DNA from: Salininema proteolyticum
GTDB taxonomy: Bacteria > Actinomycetota > Actinomycetes > Mycobacteriales > Micromonosporaceae
Direction of reading: 5' to 3'
NCBI RefSeq assembly: GCF_042685645.1
Contig: NZ_JBHUNX010000001.1
Span: forward strand, 930,001-994,000
DNA: 64,000 bases
The position numbers and the translations under genes are program-made. Each line of letters starts with the position of its first letter. Positions within the stretch are counted from its first letter, which is position 1. Below the pieces are notes generated by a model, which saw only the letters and a list, made by a program, of their open reading frames with translations, made no database searches and was not told the origin of the DNA. Positions 18,383 through 27,221 of this stretch are shown piece by piece.

Positions 18383-18537
18383 GTCGCGTCCCGACCCGGA
18401 ACCAGGTGGAGACTTTTGTCGATACTTCACATGCATGGTCCGTTTCGGGAAGTGGCGCAATGGGATTCTGCAATCCCGTGTGACGGGGCTCCCTAGAATC
18501 GGAGGAAAGTCCTCTCTTGAGAAAGGAGCTTTCCACG

Positions 18538-18939
18538 ATGAACGCTCTGCGGCGGTTCTCGGCCGCCTTCGGACTCGCGGCCGTCATGGCCTCCACACCG
18601 GCGGCCGTCCATGCCGCCGAGAACGATTCCGGGCCGACGGCCGGCGAACCCTCCGTCTCCATCCTCTCCAGCTGCGGTGACAGCAGGAAGGTCACCCTCG
18701 GATACTGGCCCAGCTACTCGGGCGAGGCCTACTGGAAGGTCACCTGCTCGGGCGGGAAGACCACGATCCGGGGCTGGCACAAGGACCTGAAGGCCGACGG
18801 CGACTGCGTCCAGGTCTACGGCTCGGTCGGCTCCCAGTCGTTCTACACTCCCAAGGCCTGCCCCAAGGGCGAGCGCGAGTCCTGGACCCGCACCCTCAGC
18901 GGGACCTCCAACATCAAGGTCTACGCCCGGCTCGTCTGA
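18538..18939 (+). CDS. Small secreted protein of unknown function
   Basis: A 133-residue protein with a clear Sec signal peptide (MNALRRFSAAF, Ala/Val-rich core, likely cleavage at VHAAE). GAAAGGAG lies upstream of ATG 18538; an in-frame ATG at 18517 precedes that ribosome site and is unlikely. The mature part is about 105 residues with four cysteines (in SSCGD, VTCSG, GDCVQ and KACPK) that could form two disulphides, and many Tyr, Trp and Ser residues, suggesting a small beta-sheet extracellular protein. I do not recognise a named family. Isolated between two terminators, so monocistronic. Confidence 0.75.
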   Translation: MNALRRFSAAFGLAAVMASTPAAVHAAENDSGPTAGEPSVSILSSCGDSRKVTLGYWPSYSGEAYWKVTCSGGKTTIRGWHKDLKADGDCVQVYGSVGSQSFYTPKACPKGERESWTRTLSGTSNIKVYARLV

Positions 18940-18969
18940 CCCCGGCGGCCGGCCGTCCCGACGAAGAGG

Positions 18970-18999
18970 AAGGGGTCCCCGCCGCGGCGGGGACCCCTT
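18970..18999. terminator. Bidirectional terminator between convergent genes
   Basis: A 30-base perfect palindrome (AAGGGGTCCCCGCCG followed by its complement) lies between the rightward small secreted protein gene ending at 18939 and the leftward permease gene ending at 19028. AA/TT at its ends gives short A and T runs on both strands, which suits a two-way intrinsic terminator. Confidence 0.8.
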
Positions 19000-19027
19000 C
19001 AACGCTCTCTCATCGCGGCCGGGAGGC

Positions 19028-19951
19028 CTACTTCCGCTGGATGGTCTGGCGCGGGTCGAACGCGTCGCGCAGGCCGTCGCCGATGAAGTTGAACGTCATC
19101 AGCAGCACCACCAGGGTCAGACCCGGGATGAAGAACAGCCACGGCTTCTTGTCCATGTCGTCCACCCCGCTCTCGACCAGCATTCCGAGCGACACCTCGG
19201 GGAGGTTCAGGCCCAGGCCGAGGAACGACAGGGCCGCCTCGGTGAGGATCGCGACGACGATGGCCAGCGTGGCCGACACCAGGATGATGCCCGTGACGTT
19301 GGGCAGCAGGTGCTTGACCACGATGCGGAGGGTCGAGGAGCCCATGGCCTGCGAGGCCTCGATGAACTCCCTCTGCTTGAGCGACAGGACCTCCGCCCTG
19401 ACCAGTCGGGCCGTCCCCACCCAGCCGAGCACGCCGATGGTGAAGGCGATGTGGTACCAGCGCGGAACGCCGAAGGCGGTGACCACGGTGGCGGCGATGA
19501 TCAGGAACGGGATGATCAGCAGCACGTCCACCACGCGCATCATCAGCGCGTCGACGACGCCCCCGAGGTAGCCCGAGACCGCCCCCCACAGGGAACCGAA
19601 GATGACGTCGCAGACGGCGACGACGACGGCGATCTTCAGGGACGTCTGGATGCCCTGCATGATCATGGCCATCTGGTCGGCGGCGCCCCGGATGGTGCCC
19701 ATGGGGTGCTCCGGGCTGGGCGGGCCCGCGTTGGGGATCTCGGCGGGCTTCAGCCCCGGCTCCCACCAGTAGAAGAACGGGCCGACGAACGCGAAGACGA
19801 CGAACAGGCCCAGGATGAACAGCGAGATCACCGCCATCCGGTGGCGGAAGAAGCGGCGCGCGACCAGCCTGGTGAGGCTGACCTCCTCGGAGAACAGCTG
19901 CTCGGACTCGTAGGCCGCCTGCGGACGGGAGGAGACTTTGGTGTCACTCAT
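19028..19951 (-). CDS. Peptide ABC importer permease, OppC/DppC type
   Basis: A 307-residue inner-membrane permease with an N-terminal cytoplasmic segment, the OppC_N helix (about residues 38-60) and five further membrane helices. The EAA loop that docks the ATPase is EASQAMGSSTLRIVVKHLLPN. The conserved SFLGLGL and SLGMLVESG blocks of the DppC family are present, as is the C-terminal GDGLRDAFDP. Its start overlaps the end of the OppB-type gene by eight bases (ATGAGTGA). It is the last gene of a cluster of solute-binding protein, B and C that lacks ATPase genes, so it probably shares the OppD/OppF pair encoded at 23.2-25.2 kb. Confidence 0.92.
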   Translation of the reverse strand: MSDTKVSSRPQAAYESEQLFSEEVSLTRLVARRFFRHRMAVISLFILGLFVVFAFVGPFFYWWEPGLKPAEIPNAGPPSPEHPMGTIRGAADQMAMIMQGIQTSLKIAVVVAVCDVIFGSLWGAVSGYLGGVVDALMMRVVDVLLIIPFLIIAATVVTAFGVPRWYHIAFTIGVLGWVGTARLVRAEVLSLKQREFIEASQAMGSSTLRIVVKHLLPNVTGIILVSATLAIVVAILTEAALSFLGLGLNLPEVSLGMLVESGVDDMDKKPWLFFIPGLTLVVLLMTFNFIGDGLRDAFDPRQTIQRK

Positions 19952-20990
19952 AACGGATCCTCGGGTCTAGAACGCCGTACAGAAGGTCGGAGATGAGGAC
20001 CGCGATCACGGTCAGCACTCCGGAGAAGATCAGGAACGCCTGGATGGCGAAGGTGTCGCCGCGTGTCAGCGACGTGGAGAAGAACCGCCCCATCCCGTCC
20101 CAGTTGAAGATCGCCTCGGTGAGGATGGCGCCGGTGATGGACAGGACGATGGCGGCCGGGGCGAGCGTAGCCATGGGGATCAGCGCGTTGCGCAGGGCAT
20201 GGCGCCGCACCACCGTCCGGTTCGGCACGCCCTTCGCCCTGGCCAGGCGGACGTAGTCCGAGTGGAGCACCTCCAGCATCGCCGAGCGCTGGTAGCGGCT
20301 GGCGGCGGCGTAACCGGTGAGCATGAGGACGATCGTTGGCAGCACCAGGTGCCCCAGCTGGTCCATGAAGTGGTCGAAGGTCGTGAAGTCCGCGGTCCCC
20401 GCCTGACTTCGGTCGTTGACGGTGCCGAAGAAGCTCGTGTCGGTCGACTTGTTGAAGCTGACGCCGAGGCCCTTGACCACCGCCGCGAACCAGAAGGTCG
20501 GCATGGCCAGGCAGACGAACCCGACGGTGGTGAGGACGTAGTCGACCATCCGGTACTGCCGCACGGCCGATATCACTCCGAATATCATCGCCAGGCCTAT
20601 GGAGAACACCGAGCCGGCGAAGATGAGCTTGAAGGTCGGGTAGACCCGCTTGGCCAGCTCCGATCCGATGTCGAAGGAGTCGCCGCGGGTGGAGGGCCCG
20701 AACTCCCCCTGGATGATCCCCATGTCCCCGCGGTCGTCGCCGAACCCGGTGAGCCACAGCCAGTACCGCTCCGGGAAGGACCGGTCGTAGTAGTACTTCT
20801 GCGCGTAGAGCTCGACGGAGTTCTCGACGTCCTCGGGCTTGAGGTCGCGCTCGCCGGCCTGCTGCTGCAGGGTGACGCGGTAGGTCTCCACCGGGTCGGT
20901 GGACATACTGGAGAGGGTGAACGTGATGAAGGAGGCCGCCAGGATCACGGGGATCATGATCAGCAGGCGCCGTATGGAGTACTTGAGCAT
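19944..20990 (-). CDS. Peptide ABC importer permease, OppB/DppB type
   Basis: A 348-residue permease with six predicted membrane helices. The N-terminal helix MLKYSIRRLLIMIPVILAAS and the EAA loop ARAKGVPNRTVVRRHALRNA are typical of DppB-like subunits, and it ends DPRIRYE. There is a long periplasm-facing insert between helix one and two (about residues 35-115). It overlaps the next gene by eight bases. The solute-binding protein gene starts upstream and ends 137 bases before it. The matching gene at 26124 ends with the same DPRIRYE and the same overlap, so the two clusters are paralogous. Confidence 0.92.
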   Translation of the reverse strand: MLKYSIRRLLIMIPVILAASFITFTLSSMSTDPVETYRVTLQQQAGERDLKPEDVENSVELYAQKYYYDRSFPERYWLWLTGFGDDRGDMGIIQGEFGPSTRGDSFDIGSELAKRVYPTFKLIFAGSVFSIGLAMIFGVISAVRQYRMVDYVLTTVGFVCLAMPTFWFAAVVKGLGVSFNKSTDTSFFGTVNDRSQAGTADFTTFDHFMDQLGHLVLPTIVLMLTGYAAASRYQRSAMLEVLHSDYVRLARAKGVPNRTVVRRHALRNALIPMATLAPAAIVLSITGAILTEAIFNWDGMGRFFSTSLTRGDTFAIQAFLIFSGVLTVIAVLISDLLYGVLDPRIRYE

Positions 20991-21126
20991 GTGCGGTGCC
21001 TTGTCGGTCGGTTTCGGTGGGCCCTCGGCGGAGGTGGACGGGAGGGCCCGGGACGGAGGGCCGGGCCGGCGATCGGTCCGATGCCGGCCCGGTTCGGTCG
21101 TTCGAGAGAGGGAGGCTCAGGCCTTC

Positions 21127-22899
21127 CTACTGCTCGTAACCCTCCTTGAAACCCCACTCCGCGACGTTGTAGAGGGAGATCTCCTGGGTGGATCCGTTGG
21201 GACGGACGTTGACCAGGTTCTTGTCCCACGCGACGATGTTGGGCTGCGTCAGGGTCGGCAGGACCCAGTACTGCTCGGCGGCCAGCTTGTAGGCCTCGTT
21301 CTCGAGCTTCGCGGCCTCGTCGATGTCGAGGGTGGTCAGGGCCTTCTCGGCGGCGGCGTCGACGGCCTCGTCGGAGTATCCTCCGTAGTTGTTGCCGCCC
21401 TCGGTGGCCCAGTAGGCGAAGGACGTGCCGGCGAAGGCCGGGGTGCCGCTCCATCCGAACAGGGTCATGTCGAACTCGCCGTTGGACAGCGAGGTGCCGA
21501 ACTCGTCGGGCGCGTTCGGGACGACCTCGGAGGAGATACCGAGCTCTTCGAGGTTGTCCTTGGCGACGTTGAGGGCGATGCCGCGCAGTTCGGCGCTGGC
21601 GCCGTGCGTCATCTTGAAGGTCTTGACCTCTTCGCCGTCGGGAGTCATGAGCTTCTCGCCCACGCCGGTGTAGCCGGCGTCCTCGAGGATCTTCTTGGCC
21701 GCGTCGATGTCGCCCGAGCCGGTGCCGGACTCGGAGATCGCGTCCTCGAAGTAGGGCGAGTTCTCGGAGAAGACGTGGTTCTTGCGCGGCTCCATGTCCT
21801 CGACGTAGGGGCCGAAGGTGGCGTCGATGATGGCCTGGACGTCGATGGCGGTCATCATGGCCTTGCGCAGCTCCACGTCGTCGAGGAACTCGCTGCGGGT
21901 GTTGAAGTCGATGTGCTCCCACACCGAGGCGTCGTGGATGGTGGACACGGCCCGCTCGGCGTCGCCGATCTGCTCGGCGAAGGCCGGCTCGAAGCGCGGG
22001 AACATCACGTCGACCTCACCGTTCTCGAAGGCCGTGAGGGCCGACGAGGCGTTTCCGATGACGTTGATGTGGATCTTGTCCAGCGTCGGCTTGGTCTCGC
22101 CGTACCAGTTCTCGTTGGGCACGAGAGTCAGCTTGGCGGCGTCGCCCTCTTCGACCGAGCCCTCCTCGATCATGTAGGCGCCGCCCGACCAGGTCGGGAC
22201 GGTCTCGTCGAACCAGGCGATGGCCTTGGCCATCTCTTCGGGGTCGTTCTTCCAGTCGAAGCCCTCCTCGGTGGCGACCGAGCCGGGGTAGGTGATCGGA
22301 ACGCCGATCATCCACTCGGGGTCGAGGTAGCCCTCGGCGTAGGTGACCTCGATGCCGCCGTCGTTCTCCTCGATCGACTCGACGTTGTCGCCCCAGCTGG
22401 TGGCGACCGGGTCGCAGTCGATGGTCGGGGAGCACAGCTCCTCGTCGGTGGTGCTGGAGTACCACTCGAGGAGGAAGTCGTCGATCGAGCCGATGGGCTC
22501 GCCGTTGCTCCACACCGCGTCCGGGTTGAACTCGTAGCGGACCTTCATCGGGTCCTCGGAGATCAGCTCGGGCTCGGAGGCCATGGCCTCCATGTCGTGC
22601 TCGTACGTCTGGTCCGGCAGGAACCCGCCGGTCTGCGGCTCGATGACCGACAGCGGGTAGCGCAGGTACACCGAGTTCGAGGTGGACTTGTTGATGAACC
22701 AACCGTCCCAGGCCTGCGGGATGGAGACGACGATCTCGCCGCCGTCGGCCCGCTCGCCCGAGTTGCAGGTGTTCGGGTTGTCGTCGCACTCTTCGAGGCC
22801 GCCGACGTTGGTGTCGGAGCCTCCCCCTTCGCCGCACGCGGCGAGCAGCAGGGTGCTCGCCGCGCCGAGGGCGAGGGCTGCTTTGGCTGAGGTTTTCAC
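21127..22899 (-). CDS. Peptide-binding lipoprotein of an ABC importer (SBP family 5)
   Basis: A 590-residue extracytoplasmic solute-binding protein of the OppA/DppA family. GTG 22899 follows GGAGG and begins a lipoprotein signal peptide ending in the lipobox LLAAC, so Cys21 should be diacylated and the protein anchored outside the membrane. A Gly/Ser/Asp linker follows, then the family blocks (KVRYEFNPDAVWSNGEPI; LRKAMMTAIDVQAIID; FDMTLFGW). Longer than the paralogue at 27222 (548 residues). First gene of the B-C cluster without ATPases. The ligand is presumably an oligopeptide but cannot be specified from sequence. Confidence 0.92.
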   Translation of the reverse strand: MKTSAKAALALGAASTLLLAACGEGGGSDTNVGGLEECDDNPNTCNSGERADGGEIVVSIPQAWDGWFINKSTSNSVYLRYPLSVIEPQTGGFLPDQTYEHDMEAMASEPELISEDPMKVRYEFNPDAVWSNGEPIGSIDDFLLEWYSSTTDEELCSPTIDCDPVATSWGDNVESIEENDGGIEVTYAEGYLDPEWMIGVPITYPGSVATEEGFDWKNDPEEMAKAIAWFDETVPTWSGGAYMIEEGSVEEGDAAKLTLVPNENWYGETKPTLDKIHINVIGNASSALTAFENGEVDVMFPRFEPAFAEQIGDAERAVSTIHDASVWEHIDFNTRSEFLDDVELRKAMMTAIDVQAIIDATFGPYVEDMEPRKNHVFSENSPYFEDAISESGTGSGDIDAAKKILEDAGYTGVGEKLMTPDGEEVKTFKMTHGASAELRGIALNVAKDNLEELGISSEVVPNAPDEFGTSLSNGEFDMTLFGWSGTPAFAGTSFAYWATEGGNNYGGYSDEAVDAAAEKALTTLDIDEAAKLENEAYKLAAEQYWVLPTLTQPNIVAWDKNLVNVRPNGSTQEISLYNVAEWGFKEGYEQ

Positions 22900-23098
22900 T
22901 AGATCCTCCGTGGGACAGTGGATTTTCGGGTTGATGGTTAAACACTGCCCGTGTGGCCTGCGAAACAGAACCCTGGTTGTCAAATCGTTATTGCGCGGTG
23001 GGTAATTAGATACAGACATGGATTACTGGAGATGTCTCAGTGTCTGAAGTGGGAAAAGAGCACGATGTGACGGATGTTGCGGATGTGAAAAAAGTGAA

Positions 23099-23137
23099 GG
23101 GTGTCGTCTCCCGGACCTAGTCCGGAAGACGACACCC
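23099..23137 (-). terminator. Terminator after the oppF-type gene
   Basis: GGGTGTCGTCTCCCGGA (23099-23115) pairs with TCCGGAAGACGACACCC (23121-23137), with one mismatch and a five-base loop. It lies 48 bases past the stop of the leftward ATPase gene and separates the complete importer operon from the second cluster. The rest of 22900-23184 has no coding sequence and must hold the promoter of the 22899 binding-protein gene. Confidence 0.75.
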
Positions 23138-23184
23138 TGTCGGTGTCTCCCTTGTGGCGGCGCGGGACCGCCCTCGCCCGAAGG

Positions 23185-24183
23185 CTAAGAGGCCACCTCC
23201 GAGCCCGCGTGGAAGCAGGCCGCCGGATGCGGAGCGCCGTCCGAGGCCGCCAGCGGCGGCTCCGACTCGGCGCACTCGTCCGTCGCCTTCCAGCAACGGG
23301 TGCGGAAACGGCAGCCCGACGGCGGGTCCAGCGGCGAGGGGACGTCGCCGGTCAACTCGATCCGCCCGCGCGACTCGCGCGCCGTCGGATCGGGGACCGG
23401 AACCGCCGACATGAGCGCCTGCGTGTACGGATGCGTCGGCCGCGCGTAGATCTCGGCCGACTCGCCCTGCTCGACGACCTTGCCCAGGTACATGACCGCC
23501 ACCTCGTCGGCGATGTGCCGCACCACGGCCAGGTCGTGCGCGATGAACACGTACGACAGCTCCAGCTCGCGCTGCAGCTCCTCCAGCAGGTTGATCACCT
23601 GCCCCTGGATCGAGACGTCCAACGCGCTCACCGGCTCGTCGCACACCAGCACCTTGGGGCGCAGCGCCAGGGCCCGGGCGATCCCGATGCGCTGGCGCTG
23701 CCCGCCGGAGAACTGGTGCGGATAGCGGTTGAGGTGCTCGGTCGCCAACCCGACCAGGTCGAGCAGCTTCTTGACCTCCTCCGTCCGCCGGGAGCGCGGC
23801 ACCACGTCGGGGTGGATCTCGAAGGGCTCGCGCACGATGTCCCCGACGGTCATCCGCGGGTTCAGCGACGTGTACGGGTCCTGGAACACCAGCTGGATGT
23901 CCCTCCGGATGGGGGCCATCTTCCGCTGGCTCATCCGCGAGATGTCGGTCCCCAGCACCCGCACCGAACCCTCGGTCGGCTTCTCCAGGCCCACCATCAG
24001 CTTCGCGAGCGTCGACTTGCCGCAGCCGGACTCGCCGACCACGCCCAGCGTGCGCCCCTTTTCCAGACGCAGCGACACGCCGTCGACGGCCTTGGCCGTC
24101 GCCACCGTCCGCTTGACGACCACGCCCTCCCGGACCGGGAAGTGCTTCCTGAGGCCGTCGACCTCGAGTACCGGCTCACTCAT
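23185..24183 (-). CDS. Peptide ABC importer ATPase, OppF/DppF type
   Basis: A 332-residue ATPase with Walker A GESGCGKST, Q-loop VFQDPYTSLNPRMTV, signature FSGGQ, Walker B VLVCDEPVSALD and H-loop FIAHDLAVV. The C-terminal oligopeptide-transporter extension contains SPLDPPSGCRFRTRC and a later Cys, the cysteine pattern common to OppD/F and DppD/F. Its ATG at 24183 overlaps the end of the OppD-type gene by eight bases, implying coupled translation. It is the last gene of a five-gene leftward operon (binding protein, B, C, D, F) and is followed by a terminator. Confidence 0.93.
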   Translation of the reverse strand: MSEPVLEVDGLRKHFPVREGVVVKRTVATAKAVDGVSLRLEKGRTLGVVGESGCGKSTLAKLMVGLEKPTEGSVRVLGTDISRMSQRKMAPIRRDIQLVFQDPYTSLNPRMTVGDIVREPFEIHPDVVPRSRRTEEVKKLLDLVGLATEHLNRYPHQFSGGQRQRIGIARALALRPKVLVCDEPVSALDVSIQGQVINLLEELQRELELSYVFIAHDLAVVRHIADEVAVMYLGKVVEQGESAEIYARPTHPYTQALMSAVPVPDPTARESRGRIELTGDVPSPLDPPSGCRFRTRCWKATDECAESEPPLAASDGAPHPAACFHAGSEVAS

Positions 24184-25210
24184 CGCCGTAGACCTCCTTC
24201 GCGAAGTGGCAGCGGGACGAGTGGTCCCCGGCCACGGCCAGCTCGGCGGGAACCTCCGTGGCGCACTTCTCGCGCGCGCGGTGGCACCGCGGATGGAAAG
24301 AGCAGCCGCCCGGCAGCGCCTGCGGGTTCGGCGGAAGGCCGCCGATCACCTCCAGCTCCCGCCCGGCCCCGTCGATCCGCGGGATCGCCCGCAGCAGGGC
24401 CTCGGTGTACGGGTGCGACGGGTGCGCGAACAGCTCCCGGATGGGAGCGGTCTCCACCACGCGGCCGGCGTACATGACCGCCACGTCGTCGGCCACGTCC
24501 GCCACCACGCCCAGGTCGTGCGTGATGAGCACCAGGCCCATCTGCCGCTCCTCCTGGATCTCCTTGAGCGTCTTCATGATCTGCGCCTGCACGGTGACGT
24601 CCAGGGCCGTGGTCGGCTCGTCGGCGATCAGCACCTCGGGGTCCAGCGCGAGCGCCATGGCGATCATGACGCGCTGGCGCATGCCCCCGGAGAACTCGTG
24701 CGGGTAGTGCTTGACCCGGTTCTTCGCGTCGGGGATGCCCACCATGTCGAGCAGCTCCACGGCCCGCTTCTTCGCCGAGCGCCGGTCCATGCCGCGCCGC
24801 ACGCGGAAGAGCTCCCCGATCTGGTGGCCCACCGTCCACAGCGGATTCAGGGCCGACAGGGCGTCCTGGAAGACCATCGCGATGTGGTCGGACTTCACCT
24901 GCCGGCGCGTCTCCGCCGACTGCCGCAGCAGGTCGACCCCGTGCAGCCGGATCTCCCCGCCCGTGATGTGCCCGGGCGGCGAGGGCACGATGCCCATGAC
25001 CGCCTGGGAGGTCACCGACTTGCCCGAGCCGGACTCGCCGACGATGGCGAGGGTGCGGCCCTTCTGGAGCGTGTAGGAGACGCCGTTGACGACCTTCACG
25101 CGCTCGCCGCGCATGTCGAACTCGACGAGGAGGTCCTCGACCTCCAGCAGCGGCGCGTCGGGATCGGCCCCCGGCAGGGTGTCCTTGATTCCGATAGATG
25201 TGTCCAGCAT
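24176..25210 (-). CDS. Peptide ABC importer ATPase, OppD/DppD type
   Basis: A 344-residue ATPase with Walker A GESGSGKSV, Q-loop VFQDALSALNPLWTV, signature FSGGM, Walker B VLIADEPTTALD and H-loop LITHDLGVV. The C-terminal extension has the cysteine cluster GGCSFHPRCHRAREKC, a feature of OppD/DppD proteins that in some members binds an Fe-S cluster. It starts at ATG 25210, three bases after the preceding permease stop, and overlaps the OppF-type gene by eight bases. Forms the second ATPase of the heterodimeric motor; because the neighbouring SBP-B-C cluster lacks ATPases, it may serve two permeases. Confidence 0.93.
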   Translation of the reverse strand: MLDTSIGIKDTLPGADPDAPLLEVEDLLVEFDMRGERVKVVNGVSYTLQKGRTLAIVGESGSGKSVTSQAVMGIVPSPPGHITGGEIRLHGVDLLRQSAETRRQVKSDHIAMVFQDALSALNPLWTVGHQIGELFRVRRGMDRRSAKKRAVELLDMVGIPDAKNRVKHYPHEFSGGMRQRVMIAMALALDPEVLIADEPTTALDVTVQAQIMKTLKEIQEERQMGLVLITHDLGVVADVADDVAVMYAGRVVETAPIRELFAHPSHPYTEALLRAIPRIDGAGRELEVIGGLPPNPQALPGGCSFHPRCHRAREKCATEVPAELAVAGDHSSRCHFAKEVYGDE

Positions 25211-25213
25211 CGG

Positions 25214-26131
25214 CTACCTCAGTTTCGGGTCGAGGGCGTCGCGCAGGGCGTCGCCGAAGGTCGCGAAGGCGTACACGGTCAGCACCAGCAGCGCCAGCGG
25301 CCACAGGAACAGGTAGGTGTAGCCGCCGCCGGCCCACTCGGTGCCGTCGGAGAGGAGGATCCCCCACGAGGTCGCCGGGGGCCGGATGCCGATGCCGAGC
25401 ACGGCCAGCGCGGACTCGGTGATGACGATGGTGCCCAGGGTCGTCGGGACGACGGCGGTGATGGGCACGATCGCGTTGGGGAGGATGTGGCGCATCATGA
25501 TGCGCCGGTCCTTGGCCCCCAGGCAGCGGGCCGAGACCACGTAGTCGAGGCTCTTGGTCTCGATCGTCGCCGCCCGCGCGTAGCGGCAGAACTCCATCCA
25601 CCCGAACAGGGTCAGCGCCAGGGCCGCCGGCAGGACGGCCACGAGTATGTTGCCCGTGCCGCCGCGGCTGGAGAAGAGGCTGAGGAGGAGGATGGCGCCC
25701 AGCAGCATCGGGATGACGATGAAGACGTCGAGCGCGCGGGAGATGACCGTGTCGACCCAGCCGCCGTAGTAGCCGGCGAGGATGCCCAGGGCTAGTCCGA
25801 TGAGGACGGACACGATGATGACCGACAGGGCCAGCAGCAGGGTGGGCCGGGTGCCGTGGACGATCTTGGCGGCGAAGTCGCAGCCGAAGGCGTCGGTGCC
25901 CAGCGGGTGCTCTCCCCGCAGCCACTGCTCGGGTCGCTGCCTCGCGTCGAGCCCGTTGCAGACGCGCGGGTCCGCGCTGGTGAACAGCGTCGGGAAGGCC
26001 GCCATGACGGTGACGAAGAGGAGGATGACCACCGAGATGATCACGTCCACCCGTCTGCGCATGGTCCGGAAGGCGTCCTTCCACAGCGAGGCCTGAGCCT
26101 CGGTCTCAGGTTTCTCTGTCACTTCACTCAT
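25214..26131 (-). CDS. Peptide ABC importer permease, OppC/DppC type
   Basis: A 305-residue inner-membrane permease: cytoplasmic N-terminus, OppC_N helix (about residues 32-52) and five later helices. The EAA loop is SARCLGAKDRRIMMRHILPN. Residues GTDAFGCDFAAKIVHGTRPTLL match the DppC block after the first periplasmic loop. Begins with ATG 26131 overlapping the OppB-type gene by eight bases and ends three bases before the OppD-type gene, so the genes are transcribed together. Confidence 0.92.
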   Translation of the reverse strand: MSEVTEKPETEAQASLWKDAFRTMRRRVDVIISVVILLFVTVMAAFPTLFTSADPRVCNGLDARQRPEQWLRGEHPLGTDAFGCDFAAKIVHGTRPTLLLALSVIIVSVLIGLALGILAGYYGGWVDTVISRALDVFIVIPMLLGAILLLSLFSSRGGTGNILVAVLPAALALTLFGWMEFCRYARAATIETKSLDYVVSARCLGAKDRRIMMRHILPNAIVPITAVVPTTLGTIVITESALAVLGIGIRPPATSWGILLSDGTEWAGGGYTYLFLWPLALLVLTVYAFATFGDALRDALDPKLR

Positions 26132-27134
26132 AGCGGATCCTCGGGTCTAGCACGGCGTAGAGCATGTCGACGATGAGGCTGACGATGACCACCACCACGG
26201 CGCTGACCGTCAGTCCCGTGATGACGAGGCTGGTGTCCTGCCTCTGCACGGCCTGGAAGATGATCCGGCCCATGCCCGGGATGCCCATGACGCCCTCGGT
26301 GAGGACGGCTCCGGAGAGCATGAACGCGAAGGTGTAGCCCACGCCGGTGACGATGGGGATCATCGAGTTGCGCAGCACGTGGACGACGGTGATGCGCGTC
26401 TTCTTGAGCCCCTTGGCGTCGGCGGTGCGGACGAAGTCGGCGTTGTAGTTCTCCAGCTGGCTGGCGCGCACCAGTCGCGTCAGCGTCGCCAGGCCCACGA
26501 AACCGAGGATGATGCCCGGGATGATGATCGTCACCCAGGGGTACTCCGGTGAGAAGGTGGGTCTGAAGAGGTTGCCCATGAAGGAGTCCGACCCCCATAT
26601 CCCTCTGGCCCACTTCGTCAGCGGAACGGCGACGACGTAGACGTAGAACAGGAGAATGAGGAAGACCGGCACCGAGTCGATGAGGATGGTCGTGTAGCGG
26701 ACGGCGTGGTCGCGCAGCCCGCCGCGGTGGCGGGCCGCCCAGGTGCCCAGCAGCAGGGCGAGGGTGACGAGCACGATCGTCGAGAAGAGGAAGAGGCGCA
26801 GGGTGTTGGGGATGGCGGTGACGAGGACCTCGGAGACGTCCTGGTTGCCGTTGAGCGTGCGCCCGAAGTCGCCCTGGAGGTAGTTGCCGAGCCTCGTGAA
26901 GAAGGGCCCGACGCACGGGTCGCCCGGTCGCTCGTAGCAGGCGTTGTCGAGGCCGTACATCTTCTCGATCTGCTCGACCATCGCCGGGTCGGGAGTGCGG
27001 TCGCCGCCGAGGAACAGCAGCGCGGGGTTACCGCGGATCTGCACCGACAGCGCCATGAGGTAGTGGAGGACGAAGAGCACGATCCCCAGTGTCATCAGGG
27101 ATTGAAGCAGCCTCCGCAAGAAATATCGTCCCAT
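26124..27134 (-). CDS. Peptide ABC importer permease, OppB/DppB type
   Basis: A 336-residue six-helix permease. The N-terminus MGRYFLRRLLQSLMTLGIVL and EAA loop TADAKGLKKTRITVVHVLRN are standard for the family, as is the ending DPRIRYE. Two cysteines in the first extracytoplasmic loop (DNACYERPGDPC) are unusual and could form a disulphide. It lies 87 bases downstream of the binding-protein gene and overlaps the OppC-type gene by eight bases. Confidence 0.92.
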   Translation of the reverse strand: MGRYFLRRLLQSLMTLGIVLFVLHYLMALSVQIRGNPALLFLGGDRTPDPAMVEQIEKMYGLDNACYERPGDPCVGPFFTRLGNYLQGDFGRTLNGNQDVSEVLVTAIPNTLRLFLFSTIVLVTLALLLGTWAARHRGGLRDHAVRYTTILIDSVPVFLILLFYVYVVAVPLTKWARGIWGSDSFMGNLFRPTFSPEYPWVTIIIPGIILGFVGLATLTRLVRASQLENYNADFVRTADAKGLKKTRITVVHVLRNSMIPIVTGVGYTFAFMLSGAVLTEGVMGIPGMGRIIFQAVQRQDTSLVITGLTVSAVVVVIVSLIVDMLYAVLDPRIRYE

Positions 27135-27221
27135 GTAAATGATCCGTTTCCTTGGTCCGGAGCGGCGACGGCCGCGGGCGGGGGAGGAAGCCCCGCACCG
27201 CGGCCGTCTATGTCGAAGGTG

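Noticed and set aside
22900..23098. A sigma-70-like promoter (TTGACA on the minus strand near 22978-22983) before the binding-protein gene
   Set aside because: No acceptable -10 hexamer lies 16-19 bases downstream, so the match could be chance.
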